Positions 42,773 to 53,940 are shown, numbered from the stretch's first letter. The stretch is DNA of 64,000 nucleotides from Hyposmocoma kahamanoa (GCF_003589595.1 NW_020653726.1:11677346-11741345), one strand, 5' to 3'. Made by a program: numbers and translations. Notes: a model not told the origin generated them from the sequence alone.

Positions 42773-43245
42773 CAGCAAGCGGCCGCGGGAGACGTCGAGC
42801 TGCGCCAGGCGCACTTTATAATATGCATTATAATATAGAACATATTGTCTAATGAATAAAGTATATATTGCTTCTATCAAAAGAGAAAACGGTATGGTTG
42901 GCGGCGCAGCGCAACGCAGCGCTGTTTTTGCTTTGCTTTCAAAGAAATATCGACTTTGTTTAGTAAATATGAAATTCTATACTAAATTGCATCTACCACG
43001 CAATATGCCTTTCAAAGAAATAGACCTAATTGTTGAGAAGCTAAGTTACACTTTGCATTGCTGAAGGCGGAACAAGTCGCCGACGGTTAGCGACGTCGCC
43101 AACCGTAACCTACCGTAGGCGACGCAGCGTGGCTTTTCTCTTTTGTTTGAAGAAATGTATACTTTATTTAGCGGACAATATGTTCTATATTGCATTTTAT
43201 AAAGTGCGCCTACCGCAGCTCTCTACAGCCCGCCATCGCTTACTG
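42773..43245. mobile_element. MITE with long terminal inverted repeats (about 100 bases)
   Basis: CAGCAAGCGGCCGCGGGAG at the left mirrors the right end (CCCGCCATCGCTTACTG). Inside this lies the better preserved block GGCGCACTTTATAA, then AATATAGAACATATTGTC, present at both ends in inverted orientation (42808-42865 and 43155-43208). The interior is rich in GCGACGCAGCG words. No target duplication could be fixed. The 70-codon ORF inside is not a gene. Confidence 0.75.
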
Positions 43246-44839
43246 CATCTTCGTTTTCATTTGTTTGTTTAATGAAATGTTGCCTTATTTTGTTGAGGAT
43301 AAAATTTATCTCGCATTGCTCCCTTGAATGCAGCCTGCTTCGTGTTGCGTAGCGTCTCCGCGATGTGAATCAAGCCTTAGTGTGCATTTGACCTCTAACT
43401 TACCCGATGGAAAGTGACGATAAGTTCGACGATAGCACATGCACGCCTAAATAATGCCTATTCACTCTCGCCTTGAATAGGCCCAAGTTATATCTTTCAG
43501 GGAATGTCTGATGGTGTCCCCGCCCACCAATTCTACGCTTGTACACACTCTTCTTCCTTTTCTCGACTATGAAAACGTCGTGTATCTTACTTACTCTTAA
43601 TAAGTAGTAAGTAGTAAGCTTCTTATAATAAGTTGGAGCGACTGCGAGATCAGTAGATTAGAATTGTGTACTGCTTAAAAAGTACGACCACATTCTCTGG
43701 TCTACTGATGAGCTAAGTTTTCTGCATATTCTGCATTGTCTATAAAAACGTTCTCATTGTATGTTTCCAGTGTAAAATCCTTTTTCATTCTTCTTTCCTT
43801 AATTATCTTCGTGAGGACTTTGAATTCCGTCTGGTTGTGAGTAACCGCGTGTGTTCCGGCACAAATTTGTCCCTTGTCCTAACGCGCCGCATTTTCAAAA
43901 ATATTCGGTATGCTTTCGAGTTTTTAGAGGCGCCTTTTGAAGGTTTGGAATTGTTCGAATTTTTGGTATTCTACACACTATTTTAAAACAGTCGTTTAAC
44001 CTAACATGCTCCCCCGAATTATCTTCGAAATTTTTACAAAACACCGATGATGTAAGTATGCATTGTATGTAATGAGTTCTAATTCCGTTGATTATCTGTC
44101 TAATGTACTAAATAATGTTTCCACTGGAAAAGCAAATTCTTTCTCAGATTAAGCATAAGAGCTTTATTTCCAGTACTAAAGAGAGCTAGAGTGTCAATCA
44201 AAATAAATGAGCATTTACTCATTAAAAGTTAATATGTTTAACATAGTTAATTTACAGCGAGTAGTTAGTGACCAACAGAGGTTTAAATATCCTAAACCAT
44301 GTTAATAGGTGAGATATACATACAATGTGTTTAATGCTAAATTAGTATGTACGGAACGAAGTTAAAACATTATCACCTAAATTTTGCAAGCTAGAAATAT
44401 TTCCATACACGATTTGATAGAACTAAATCTTACAGAGTTTATTACAACGTGGTAACGTTTGCAAATTGCAGAAATAAGGTTATTAAGTAATTATTTACTA
44501 TTGTTTAAGAAACATTAAATGCGCATGTTGAGATGGATGTGCGGAGTAACGAGAAAGGATAAGTCGACGATGTTTCCGTAATATAGACCACCAAAGGTAA
44601 AATTAATACAGACACGATTAAAATTCACTAAACTGACTTAAATAATACTATTTATATTAATAAATAATACTAATACTATTTATATACTAAATACTAATAC
44701 TATTTATATTAATATTACATGGCTCGACATGATCCATTTGCAATAAATTTGACGAAAACTATTTATATTAACTTTAATAACAAATTAATATAACTAATTA
44801 TATATAATAATAATTATATATAGAAATTAAATATAATGA
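43246..44839. other. no gene recognised
   Basis: The part next to the MITE (43330-43400) has GCGTAGCGTCTCCGCG words like its interior. The rest is AT-rich, with an ACTAATACTATTTATATTAA short tandem repeat near 44670-44715. Confidence 0.45.
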
Positions 44840-44994
44840 ATTGAATATTGACCGGCTAAGCGAAACCAAATTTTCAGGTATAGTTATTAATAAACAATTA
44901 AATTGACTGTCTCACATTGAAAACGCTTGTGGAAGAAGTAACAAATTTGCGTTTGCTTTGAAATGTTTACGTAATATGACTAATATGTAAATCG

Positions 44995-45036
44995 TGCTTT
45001 CTACTTATCATGAATATGCATGATAAGTAGAAAGCA
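44995..45036. repeat. perfect hairpin, 18-base arms, created by an inverted insertion
   Basis: TGCTTTCTACTTATCATG (44995-45012), loop AATATG, then its exact complement (45019-45036). Removing 45019-45036 restores continuity of the interrupted LINE frame, so the right arm is an inserted inverted copy of the left arm. Confidence 0.9.
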
Positions 45037-45094
45037 TGGTTTCGACTCGATCTTACGTTATGGATTTCTTATCAGGGGAAGTGGTACAAACATA

Positions 45095-45180
45095 AACAGA
45101 GTGTTACTTGGTACTTGGTACTTGGTGCAACGGGCTGGTATCCACAACTCGACGACAAAGCGCCTATTTTGCGTGTGTTA
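45095..45180 (-). mobile_element. 3' end fragment of the 49905-type LINE, nested
   Basis: The plus strand shows TTACTTGGTACTTGGTACTT followed by GGTGCAACGGGCTGGTATCC and ACAACTCGACG. This is the reverse complement of the 3' UTR end at 52025-52095, including its ACCAAGT repeat tail (three units here). It is inserted inside the LINE at 44840. Confidence 0.8.
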
Positions 45181-45670
45181 GCATTTTTGTAAAACGCAAT
45201 ATACATTTATTTATCAACGTTAACCCTCGAAGTTATAGAGATCCTAATAGACAACTTCATTTTGAAGTACATAGTAAAATTGTTTATGTATAATATGTGT
45301 TAGAATTTATAACAGAGTACCAAGTGACATAAAAGACTTGCCTATTAAATTATTTAAAACAAAATTATGCGAATGGTTGAAAGATAAAGTATATTACAGT
45401 ATTCAGGATTTTTTCAATAACTATTGTTATATAAATACATGAGGTTAAATTAATAAAAGTATGTAGGACTATTGTTACTGATGTGTTACAATATAAAATT
45501 AATTAATTAATTATAATAATATAATTTAATGTAATCATGTGACGACCATTTTTTGTATGCCTAGAATATTTTCTGGCGAAACATGTTTGTACCTATTCTA
45601 CAATTTGTTATCTTGACCACCATGTTTCTAGCAAATATATGATTTGGTTGATTGATTGATTGATAGGACT

Positions 45671-47410
45671 TATGTGTATCGATTGATAGGTAATGATGAT
45701 TATGTGAACGAGAGAAAAATCGCTTATCCGTATACCCCATTTTACTAACCGTGAAAATCTTTGAATTTTTAATGCTGAGAGACCTGTCGAGATAAGAACT
45801 CAATTTTATCATCGAAGATAACATAAGTTGGCACGGATTTTGCGTTTGCGCATTAAGGGTAATAATTATCATAGGTTTCATGATACTCAAATGAGAAATA
45901 GTGTTGTTATGCAACGGTGAAAAATTGTTGTATAGAAACCTGAGCAAGCGAAGGAGTCTAAGATTAAACCACGAGCAAAGCGATCAAAAATAGAATCCTA
46001 AGCGTAGCGAGGCTTCAAGCCACGAGACGCAAAACAACTTTGCTATCGAGCGAAACACACAACTTGTTACCTCATTATAGCGACGAATATAGTAGAACAT
46101 TTGAACTATAGCCAATCAGTTTCAATGAATACCTAAAATTAGTTATCGTTGTCAATTTAAATGTCAACAATAATAATTAAATATGCCAATGTATTTACGT
46201 ACATAAATAATGCGTATAAATCGCGTAGTTGAACGTGTTATTATGTTTTTTAAAGAAAAAAAAGAAACAAAGATAAATTCAGGTACACCATAGTCCATTG
46301 CAGATTTTTCATGAGAAAGAAAGCCTTTCCGAGCTAATGAGGTGAGAAAAATGTTTTGCTCAGGTCTTCCTAAGTAATTTTTATTATAGTTCAGAATAGG
46401 TGATATGCGTTAATTTTAGACATAGATGGTTTGAAACCTGGAAAACTATTTATTATATTATAACAGAGCTGACTGATATAGTTTTCCAGGTTCTGAAAAG
46501 AGCCCAAAAAGTTAGATACCAATATAAGCAATTTGGATCCGAAAAATAGTTTCATTGTAACTTTTACTGTGAAGCCATTAAACTTTTAGAACAGACTTAA
46601 TATTTAATATTATATATAATTTATATACTTATAATTTAAAATTTAAACAGCTTTCGAGTGTATAAAAAGAAATTTTTATAGTATTTGTTTTACGTCATTT
46701 GCTTAATTATTAATATATAAATACATTTTTGCTGTCCTGCTTGATTATAACGAAAAAAACGATAGTAAAAATGTAAATGTTGTATGATCTTTAATACTGT
46801 AAATTGTAAGATCAAGTTTTCTTGAGGACCTGTAGTACATAAAAGTTATTTTATGTGTAATTACAAAATATTTTATTCATAAATCAGAAATTTTAAACCT
46901 AAGCATTAATTGCAAAGTAATACTTAAAATTTCATAGGTAAGCGAATTACGCTTGAAATCGTTAAATTGAGATACATTAATAGTTAAAGAGATAAATAAT
47001 TCGTAAGCAATATGCCTGGCGAAAAATGAATTTGCTTAATGCTTTACATTACTGGGAAACGGAATGGATACAAATTTTTGTAACAAAATTGATCTTTGTG
47101 ACAATTGTGTAATCCACGATATTGTAAACTGAGCCTAAGAAACCAAAAAATAAAACACCAAACGCTGCTCTTTGAACATTTGTTCACTTTTAGCATTAAC
47201 AATATTTATTTAAATTACATTTTAATAATTTGAAAGCGTTGAACGAATTGCTAACATAGATTCTCGAGTATGCATAAGCTGTGCAATGACAACCTTTGTT
47301 ATGAAGTTTTTATTTTACAATAGTTTCAAGGCAAATTTTGAATATAAATAGATATCTTAGACAACCGGCGACGACCGGCCACGTGGTTCCTATTCAGTGC
47401 GATTTTCAAA
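45671..47410. other. no gene recognised
   Basis: A 128-codon minus-strand ORF (45561-45947), in AT-rich DNA overlapping the LINE tail, has no motif. A single end of the 16493-type MITE lies at 46536-46558 (CCGAAAAATAGTTTCATTG). Confidence 0.4.
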
Positions 47411-47466
47411 GGAAACCCGGAACCTCGCGTGGCAGACCAGCATGTTAACCGTTCGGCCTAGGAGGC
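47411..47466 (-). repeat. SINE family A, head fragment
   Basis: Plus view: GGAAACCCGGAACCTCGCGT to CCGTTCGGCCTAGGAGGC. Confidence 0.75.
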
Positions 47467-49904
47467 GGGGTATAATAAATAAGTATAGTAAGTAATTATA
47501 ATGATATATGTTTAATAATGTAGTAGAAAAATAGTAGTACATAAATAGAAGAAGCACTTTTTAAATAATGAATGTACGTGGTACGTGATGTAAATTTACC
47601 AGGTTAACGGGTGTGGCGTGTGACATTAGAACAAGCCAAATTATAAGTTAAGGAAATTATTACCCGTTTCGAATAAATGTCAATTTAAATTAGACTGTTC
47701 TCGGATCGATGAGAAATTCTTTATTAACTTGATATTCAATGCCAAAAGAAAGTTGCTAACATTGTACAGATGAAGAAACAAAAACACAGAACGAAATATA
47801 ACTGTCGAAAGTTGAACAAAATGTCTAACAATAAACTTTAGCTCGGCCAATAAACTTTTCTCCAACAAACATATAAAGTTTCTTTGATGAGCAAATTAAA
47901 TAATAATTTAGCATTTCCCGACTAAAAGATGATTAATGAACTCTTAAAATTAACATTTAATTAATGTAAAGCTTATATACATATAGTGTACTATTGTTAG
48001 ATTTACCTCTTAAGGTATGTGGTCGAGGGTTTTGAGTAATCAAATGAAAGGTTCGGTCCACATCATTTTATTGTAAAATAGGAATAGGTAAGGAACAGGA
48101 AACGGAAGAAAGGTAAAGTAAAGGTGAAGGTAAAGTACAAAACAAAATAACGGTATAAATAAAGGAATAAACATATAAAAACACTCCCTTTTTAAATTAC
48201 ATACAGGTTAGACATAGTAAAAAGGAACTTACCCCAAAAGAGCCTGAATTTGTACAAATATAATGCTTTACAAGCAGTTAGGCTATATGATTTTTCAATG
48301 GTATAACTAGTCAGAATTTGATATGAAGTCCAGCACGTCTGCTCGCTTCGGAAATTTAGTAGACACACAAATACAACATATTTGATGGCTAAGCCAGTAA
48401 AAATTCTATAAATTCTGTCTGCAATTCGGGTATAATGGTATCGCAAAAGTTTCAAAGCTTTTTTGACATCCTAAATCCTCAATTATTATTGAACCGGCGG
48501 CGTCGTGGGCTAGAGCCTAAACCATCTCGAAGAAATGACATAAGAACACAAAGTACCTTGCATCAGGGCCTACATATGTAGGTAAGGGAGATAAAGATGC
48601 TTAATTTGGTTTTTGTCTTTAGCTACAATGACGTGTACAACATTTTTTAAAGTAAGTACACTCCAATAACATGTCAGTGAATAACATGCTCGTAGCGGTG
48701 ACGTCATTGCGTTGTGTGACTGTTAAAGGCAGTCTGATTTGCGCATTAAAGGAAAAGAATAGCTGTCATTAAACCGTTGATTGGAAACTGTATTAGGATT
48801 GCCCGGGTGCAGTATTTATTTATTCGTATATTGTTACCTTTCGTGTGTAACTACTTATTTGTATAATTAGGGTAGTGCGATCTGTACTATTATCCTGTGC
48901 TAGACGCTGACGTCTTTGCGCGCGTTGAGGAAAACACCCTCGTCACTGATTTAGTCAGGAATTATTTGATAATTGGCCTATTCACTCTTCGTTATCAATT
49001 CGTTAAGTCGTCGGTGAAAGAATAACATCGGTTGGCAGCAATTAATTCGATTATGCACTTTTTTTAGTTATTCGTTCGAAAATACTAAAGATGGTCCTGG
49101 TTAAAACAGATTTTAAATGTCTCGTGGCAAATGCACTCGGTTGTTCACTTTCCAAGTATCTCATACATAACAAGCCCATCCATGTGCAATAGTTTATAAA
49201 GCCATGATCAGTAACCTCAGTGCTTATATTCATATGGCAACCCTGCCAATGACAATTATGTCATAAGAGATGATTGATTAAACTGAACAAATTCAAACGA
49301 CACCAGCTATTCGACTGAATTACCTTACCCAATTTGAGCTGTCAAAATGACATTTTTAAACAAGGAAACCATGGTCTGATGAGATTCGTAGATAGCTTAA
49401 TAAATTATTACTCTAGGAATTCGAAGATAGATTAAAAAATATAACATTAAGGTTTAACCTTCTGTAAAGCACATTACATAAACAATAAACTGAGTTCTGT
49501 ATATTCTGGCATATGCACGTACTGCAGCGTAATGCATGTGGAAAAGCGCCAATGGAAGTACATCAAATGAGAATAAATTGTAGTCTCACACAGTGCGTTA
49601 TTAATGAAATGTCTGTTTACAATCCGCAGCTGATTAAACGTTTGGAGTGAGCGAACCCTTAGACCAAAATGCGTTAATTAATAAACGAGTTGGCAGCGCC
49701 GAATGAGCGGTTACAAAAGGCCATGTGTGTAAAACTAAACAAACGAACGCGAATTCTGAGCATGTTCAACTATGAAACAAATTTTGTGTTAACATTTAAC
49801 TTCTACTTACTATCAACGAATTAGTTTCTGTACAAATATTGAATAACAAGAGCAATTTGAAATTATAGTCTTTTATACAATGCGCACAATTGTTCCACCT
49901 CCAC
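47467..49904. other. no supported gene over about 2.4 kb
   Basis: ORFs at 47680-47868, 48192-48455 and 49051-49233 (minus) have no recognised motif. No repeat shared with the rest of the window. It could be host intron or intergenic DNA. Confidence 0.4.
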
Positions 49905-50034
49905 GCGTGCGAAGTTCTTGAGCATTCTATGATAACATGTTGTCACAGAACGCCCAAGGATGTAGCCGGTACTCCCTGGGGCCAACACTGACTACTTTCG
50001 GCTTCAGTCTGAGTCTTACCGGTAAGGGCGCGAA

Positions 50035-50682
50035 GTGATCAATACGGCCCGGCCATGCGTCTCCGGGTGTGGACTAACAGAATTCTGTTCCAGAGACCTG
50101 TGTGCCGTCAAGCTTTTAGCTGACACGACCACGGGCCTGCCTGAAGTGGTGCTCGCCTCTGTCTATATGGCGGAGACTGATGTACCACCATCGCTGGAAA
50201 TGGAACGGCTAATCAAATACTGCGAGCAGAGCGGCCAGCACATCGTCGTGGCTACTGACTCCAATGCCCACCATCTGTTGTGGGGCATGGAACTTGTAAA
50301 TGACAGAGGTAAGAACCTAACAGAATACTTATTCACAACTATCCTTCAAATCCTTAATAAAGATACAGTACCAACCTTCGTAATTAAAAGATGCAGGACG
50401 ATAGAGTCCGAAAGAGCTGTAAATCTTGTCCAAGACTGGCACGTGTCCGAAGAAGCATCCTTCTCGGACCACAGATGGATAAGATTCAGCTTAAAAACAA
50501 ACATCAAAGAGCAACAACCGAAACGAAATCCCCTTAAAACCGATCGTAAATTATACATTGACAAACTACACCAGAGCCTGGGGGAACCGGTAGCACCGGG
50601 AAGACTGCTGGACACAGCACAGATAGAAACACAGGTTAAAGAACTGACATCAAACATATTGAGCAGCTATAACTCCGCATGA
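50035..50682 (+). CDS. LINE AP-like endonuclease domain
   Basis: 215 codons without interruption. ASVYMAE is at residues 41-47 and the catalytic-region motif DSNAHHLLWG at 75-84. RGKNLTEYL follows at 91-99, and FSDHRWI at 143-149 (the SDH motif holds the final metal/phosphate ligands). These are the conserved blocks of the exonuclease-endonuclease-phosphatase fold that nicks target DNA in LINE insertion. The N-terminal part of the domain lies before the first ATG, where stops occur. The frame ends at TGA (50680-50682), and the polymerase remnant continues in the same frame directly after it. Confidence 0.75.
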   Translation: MINTARPCVSGCGLTEFCSRDLCAVKLLADTTTGLPEVVLASVYMAETDVPPSLEMERLIKYCEQSGQHIVVATDSNAHHLLWGMELVNDRGKNLTEYLFTTILQILNKDTVPTFVIKRCRTIESERAVNLVQDWHVSEEASFSDHRWIRFSLKTNIKEQQPKRNPLKTDRKLYIDKLHQSLGEPVAPGRLLDTAQIETQVKELTSNILSSYNSA

Positions 50683-51264
50683 GTGAATCTGCCCCGCGGC
50701 AAGCCCAAACTCTTCAGTACAGAAATACAGATATCAACCGAAGTCAAGTACTTGGGAGTAATACTGGACAATAAGTTGAATTGGAACAAGCATCTGGACA
50801 ACAAAATTAAAAAAGCTACTATCACCTTCTGGCAGTGCCATAGAATGGTAGGTAAACAATGGGGACTTTCACCCAAGTTAACACTATGGCTCTACACAGC
50901 GGTGATAAGACCCATGATCAGTTACGGCGCGATAGTATGGTGGCGACGAACCAAACTGACGACCGCAACCGACAAGCTGGACAAATTCCAAAGACTCGCT
51001 TGCGTGGCGACAACCGGCTGCTTGACGACAACTCCGAGTACGGCCCTCGAAGCGATACTGGACCTGCGACCCCTCCCACTGTTCATCAGACAGGAAGCGG
51101 CGTCAACAGCAGTGCGTCTAAACAGAACCGGCCTTTGGAAGCACATGAGGACCCCACATACAGAAATCCTTTATAAGACAGTCAATGAGGAACCGCTACT
51201 GGAGGCGACATCTTTGACAAAAAATACAAGATACAATTGTTTGAAGATCCCAATGAAGGACTGA
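50683..51264 (+). pseudogene. LINE reverse transcriptase, thumb-region remnant
   Basis: The frame continues in register from the endonuclease after one TGA. It shows TEVKYLGVILDNKLNWNKHL at about residues 19-38 and MISYGAIVWW at 78-87, followed by QRLACVATTGCLTTTPSTAL. These blocks lie after the catalytic palm in LINE polymerases. The palm (PQG, FADD) is absent, so an internal deletion of more than 1 kb fused the linker after the endonuclease to the thumb. It cannot have polymerase activity. Confidence 0.75.
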
Positions 51265-51546
51265 ACCCAGAGAGGTCCGCGTCTTCACTGATGGATCTAA
51301 AACAAATTCAGGAACAGGTACTGGGGTATCTCAGAAGACCTCAATATCACGATATCAACACCGCTTGGTGACCACAACACAGTATTCCAGGCTGAATGCA
51401 TGGGCATCAAGCTGGCGCAGAAGTAATCATAGCGAGAAGAGTAAAGAACTACTCCATTCGAATACTCTCCAACAGTTTGTCAGTATTTCAAGCACTGAAC
51501 AGCTATGACATAAACATGGCTCATTTATGAATGCTATCAAGCACTC

Positions 51547-51747
51547 ATGGAGGTATGTATACAAAACCACGTAACTCTACAGTGGATTAAAGGCCACAGC
51601 GGCTCACGTGGCAATGACGCAGCAGATGAACTAGCCAAAAAAGGGTCGGAGACGGACGCTGTAGGACCAGAACCCATAGTGTCCCTTCCCTACCCATGGT
51701 CCAGAACAACTATACACAAAGGTACAAAAACTTCACATAATAAATAA
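51547..51747 (+). pseudogene. LINE RNase H domain, C-terminal part
   Basis: LQWIKGHSGSRGNDAADELA at residues 11-30 is the final RNase H motif (catalytic H and D in GHSGxxGNDxADxLA). Earlier motifs lie in other frames upstream (FTDGSK-like near 51280-51305), so the domain is broken by frameshifts. RNase H removes RNA from the cDNA hybrid during insertion. Confidence 0.75.
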
Positions 51748-52095
51748 TACATGGACCACCCTTACGGTTTGTAGACAGGCGAGGGAAGCACTCCCAACGC
51801 TCAATGCCAGTCTATCACGAATATTAATTAAATCAAAAGGCAAGAGCTACGCACTCTAACTGCCGCCCTAACAGGTCTACTACAGTGCTCCGGCGTGGCC
51901 AACTACAGGGCGAAGTACCTTGGAGTGCCAAGGTCGCTCCCCAAAGTCTTCAGCAAACCGACGAGGCTGTTGAGATTCCTGGAAGAGCTTGGGTGGCACG
52001 AGTAGGACCCTGCACCCACCACACGCAAAAAGGCGCCTTGACGTCGAGTTGCGGACACCAGCCCGTTACACCAAGTACCAAGTACAATGCGCACA

Positions 52096-52327
52096 TTGTA
52101 AAAATTGAACAATTTGAACAAATTCAAAATCGCGTTGTAAATTCCGTAGTTGGATTTTTGAGATCCATATAGCGAAACGGGGTACCCCGTACTATATCAT
52201 ATTCTAATATTTAATTTTACGGTAAACGCTGTTCCTGTCTATGAACAGGTATTGTTGTAAATTTGTATCTAAGTTGGGAAGATGTTTTGTTTGTATCGAG
52301 TTCTTAGTTCTTCGCCATTGTTACACA
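52096..52327. other. possible small LINE-derived relic
   Basis: Just after the LINE tail, HIVKIEQFEQIQNRVVNSVV (about 52095-52155) resembles the IExIQxRFLxxV block of another LINE polymerase. The match is weak. Confidence 0.25.
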
Positions 52328-52424
52328 TAGGGAATGAAATTATTTTTAGAATTTAAATCGCGTATACGTGTTTTATTTCAAACAAACGTACGTTTCGGGT
52401 TCTTTACAGGTTCCATTGCTGACT
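52328..52424 (+). repeat. one half of the 16493-type MITE
   Basis: AGGGAATGAAATTATTTTTA starts it, followed by AATTTAAATCGCGTATACG and TTTCAAACAAACGTACGTTT. The mirrored arm is absent. Confidence 0.6.
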
Positions 52425-52674
52425 GAAATGAAAATGGAGAACATTAACCAGTTATGTCTAATATTTATGCAAACCACCTTTTTTTTCATAAGTACGTAGG
52501 TATTTAATACATTTTTAAACAAACGAACTAATTTAATATTCCAAAGAACATTTTAATTTACGTTACATGCGTTTTACAAAATATTTTATTTGAACAATGT
52601 AAATTTTTATTAAAATAAATTTATTATTTAAAGGGAAATTAGCAATAAAAACATGATAATTATTAATACAATCT

Positions 52675-52820
52675 TGCCCTATAGCTCAGTCGGCAGAGCG
52701 ACAGTACGGTACACCGTGGTCACAGGTTCAAGTCCTGTCGGGTCCTGAAGGAATTTTTATTTGAGCTCGATCTTTATGTTAATAATTATAACAGACTAGT
52801 GGAATTATTTTATGAAAAAT
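52675..52820 (+). repeat. SINE-B copy, head and tail only
   Basis: The tRNA-like head has a canonical D-arm (TAGCTCAGTCGGCAGAGC) and T-arm (ACAGGTTCAAGTCCTGT). The acceptor ends do not pair over seven bases and the anticodon arm is irregular, so this is not a working tRNA gene. The family tail (GAAGGAATTTTTATTTGAG, then ACTAGTGGAATTATTT) follows. The upstream block seen in other copies is absent. Confidence 0.75.
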
Positions 52821-52899
52821 ATATAAGTATCACAGTGGTCAAATATCGTAATATTAAAAATAGGGCATTTTCAGGCTCAAATAGGGAAATGACCTTTTG

Positions 52900-53035
52900 T
52901 TAATTGGTTCTGATCTGGGTGTGTGAGCCCCAGAATAAATTCCGTTGCTCTGGTACTCATAGTGAATTCCCTAGTTTGAGACCGGGCAATTGGTGTGGTT
53001 TGTCTGGTACACTGTTATTATTATTATTATTCCAC
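52900..53035 (+). repeat. SINE-C body
   Basis: GATCTGGGTGTGTGAGCCCC, CTCTGGTACTCATAGTG, GGTGTGGTTTGTCTGGTAC and a (TTA)n tail, matching 12749-12871. Confidence 0.7.
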
Positions 53036-53037
53036 TA

Positions 53038-53112
53038 CAGAGCACCGAGTTTCCTTTAAGGAGAAAGTAGACCGTAGTCCACCGTGCTAGCGCAATGCGG
53101 GTTGGGGACTTT
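53038..53112 (-). repeat. SINE family L fragment
   Basis: GACCGTAGTCCACCGTGCTA and GCGGGTTGGGGACTTTACGC match the body at 1470-1530. Confidence 0.6.
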
Positions 53113-53117
53113 ACGCG

Positions 53118-53340
53118 TTTTTTTTTACTTTATGTAACAGGCAACTATGACCCATATAATATCTTACTTAAGGATTAACATACATAATACAGATACTAAA
53201 TAACTAATCTACTAATCTACACGAATTGCACTTGTCAACGACGTGTGGCGCAATCTGGTGTCAGGTAACCGACCGTGGAATCGCCGATGTGATGACTCCC
53301 TTAGGCCAAAATTCCTATTTCATGAAGGTCGATAGAGTTG
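53118..53340 (-). mobile_element. ORF1-type LINE end (copy 2 of 3), with A tail
   Basis: On the minus strand: remnants of the ORF1 C terminus (WPK block, GDSTVGYLTPDCATRR-like), the stop, then the shared UTR word ATGTATGTTAATCCTTAAG. An A tail (T run at 53118-53126) ends it. Confidence 0.65.
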
Positions 53341-53350
53341 GCACTACAAA

Positions 53351-53651
53351 CGAATTTTAGTAGCAGTGGAGTTTCTTGTGAAAGAGTTCGTCCAGGGAAG
53401 CACTGCCACCTTACCTATTTCTGCCGCCAAGCGGTAATGTGAGTATAACTGTGTTTAGATTTTGTATGTAAAGGTTCTGGTGAAATTACAGGCAGATGGG
53501 ACTTATCCACTCATGTCTCAGGATGATGGACGCAGTGGCAGTGACCCTTAAACCTTTGCGATTTAAAGCTCTGAGAGGTACTGCCACTGCTATGGACGGG
53601 CGTGTCTCTTCGCACGACTTGTTCGTCTTGTCGCTTGGTGTCATAAAAAAA
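53351..53651 (+). repeat. repeat family A, copy 8, with oligo(A)
   Basis: Full length. It ends CTTGTTCGTCTTGTCGCTTG and a short A run. Confidence 0.8.
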
Positions 53652-53714
53652 TAGATTTGAGATCGGCCAGGCAACTTTGTTATGTAAAGTAAAATGAAGT
53701 GGCATAAATCTGCA

Positions 53715-53940
53715 TGAAGAGTTCATCCACGGAAGTACTGCCACCTTACCTATTTCTGCCGCCAAGCAGTAATGTGAGCATTACTGTGTTCCGGTTTGGA
53801 AGGGTAAGGGTGCTGGTGAAATTACAGATACAGGGGACTTGTCCCAAAGATCTTTGCGATGTAAAGCTCTGAAGTGCACTGCAACTGTTATGGATAGGCG
53901 TGTCGTTTACCACCAGGCACACGTGGATCGTTGTGTCACT
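53715..53940 (+). repeat. repeat family A, copy 9
   Basis: Partial, head to tail with copy 8 after a 63-bp spacer; an internal segment is deleted (CATGGGACTTGTC is followed directly by the TTTGCGATGTAAAGCTCTGA block). Confidence 0.75.

Larger units (their letters stand above)
44840..45670 (+). mobile_element. decayed Jockey/CR1-group LINE 3' end, interrupted by another LINE
   Basis: Frames read TKFSGIVINKQLN, SHIENACGRSNKFAFALKCL (44870-44960), then after a hairpin RYGFLIRG (about 45055), and beyond the inserted fragment FVKRNIHLF (45187) and RIYNRVPSDIKDLPIKLF to DKVYYSIQDFFNN (45310-45420). The order equals the C-terminal third of the 18586 LINE (SWKPHVEKL, SYGIILWG, FVRKHSHLY, IEKSYYSITEFF). 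The 3' UTR ends in a (GATT)n tail at 45645-45668. Confidence 0.75.
49905..52095 (+). mobile_element. LINE with endonuclease and RNase H, reverse-transcriptase palm deleted
   Basis: In order: AP-type endonuclease (50035-50682), polymerase thumb region (50683-51264), RNase H (51280-51750) and a C-terminal tail ending RLLRFLEELGWHE (to about 52005). A 3' UTR then ends in ACCAAGT repeats. The presence of RNase H limits the clade to those that carry it (such as I, R1 or LOA groups). The palm with its FADD box is missing between endonuclease and thumb. Shorter 3' ends of the family are at 31728-31998 and 45095-45180. Confidence 0.8.

Noticed and set aside
42852..43064. 70-codon ORF in the MITE
   Set aside because: It lies wholly inside the inverted-repeat element and has no recognisable domain.
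45561..45947. 128-codon minus-strand ORF
   Set aside because: It overlaps the LINE 3' UTR and (GATT)n tail and continues into AT-rich DNA; asparagine/isoleucine-rich composition, no motif.
52675..52745. tRNA gene on the plus strand
   Set aside because: Good D- and T-arms, but the acceptor stem does not close and the anticodon arm is not canonical. The SINE-B tail follows directly.
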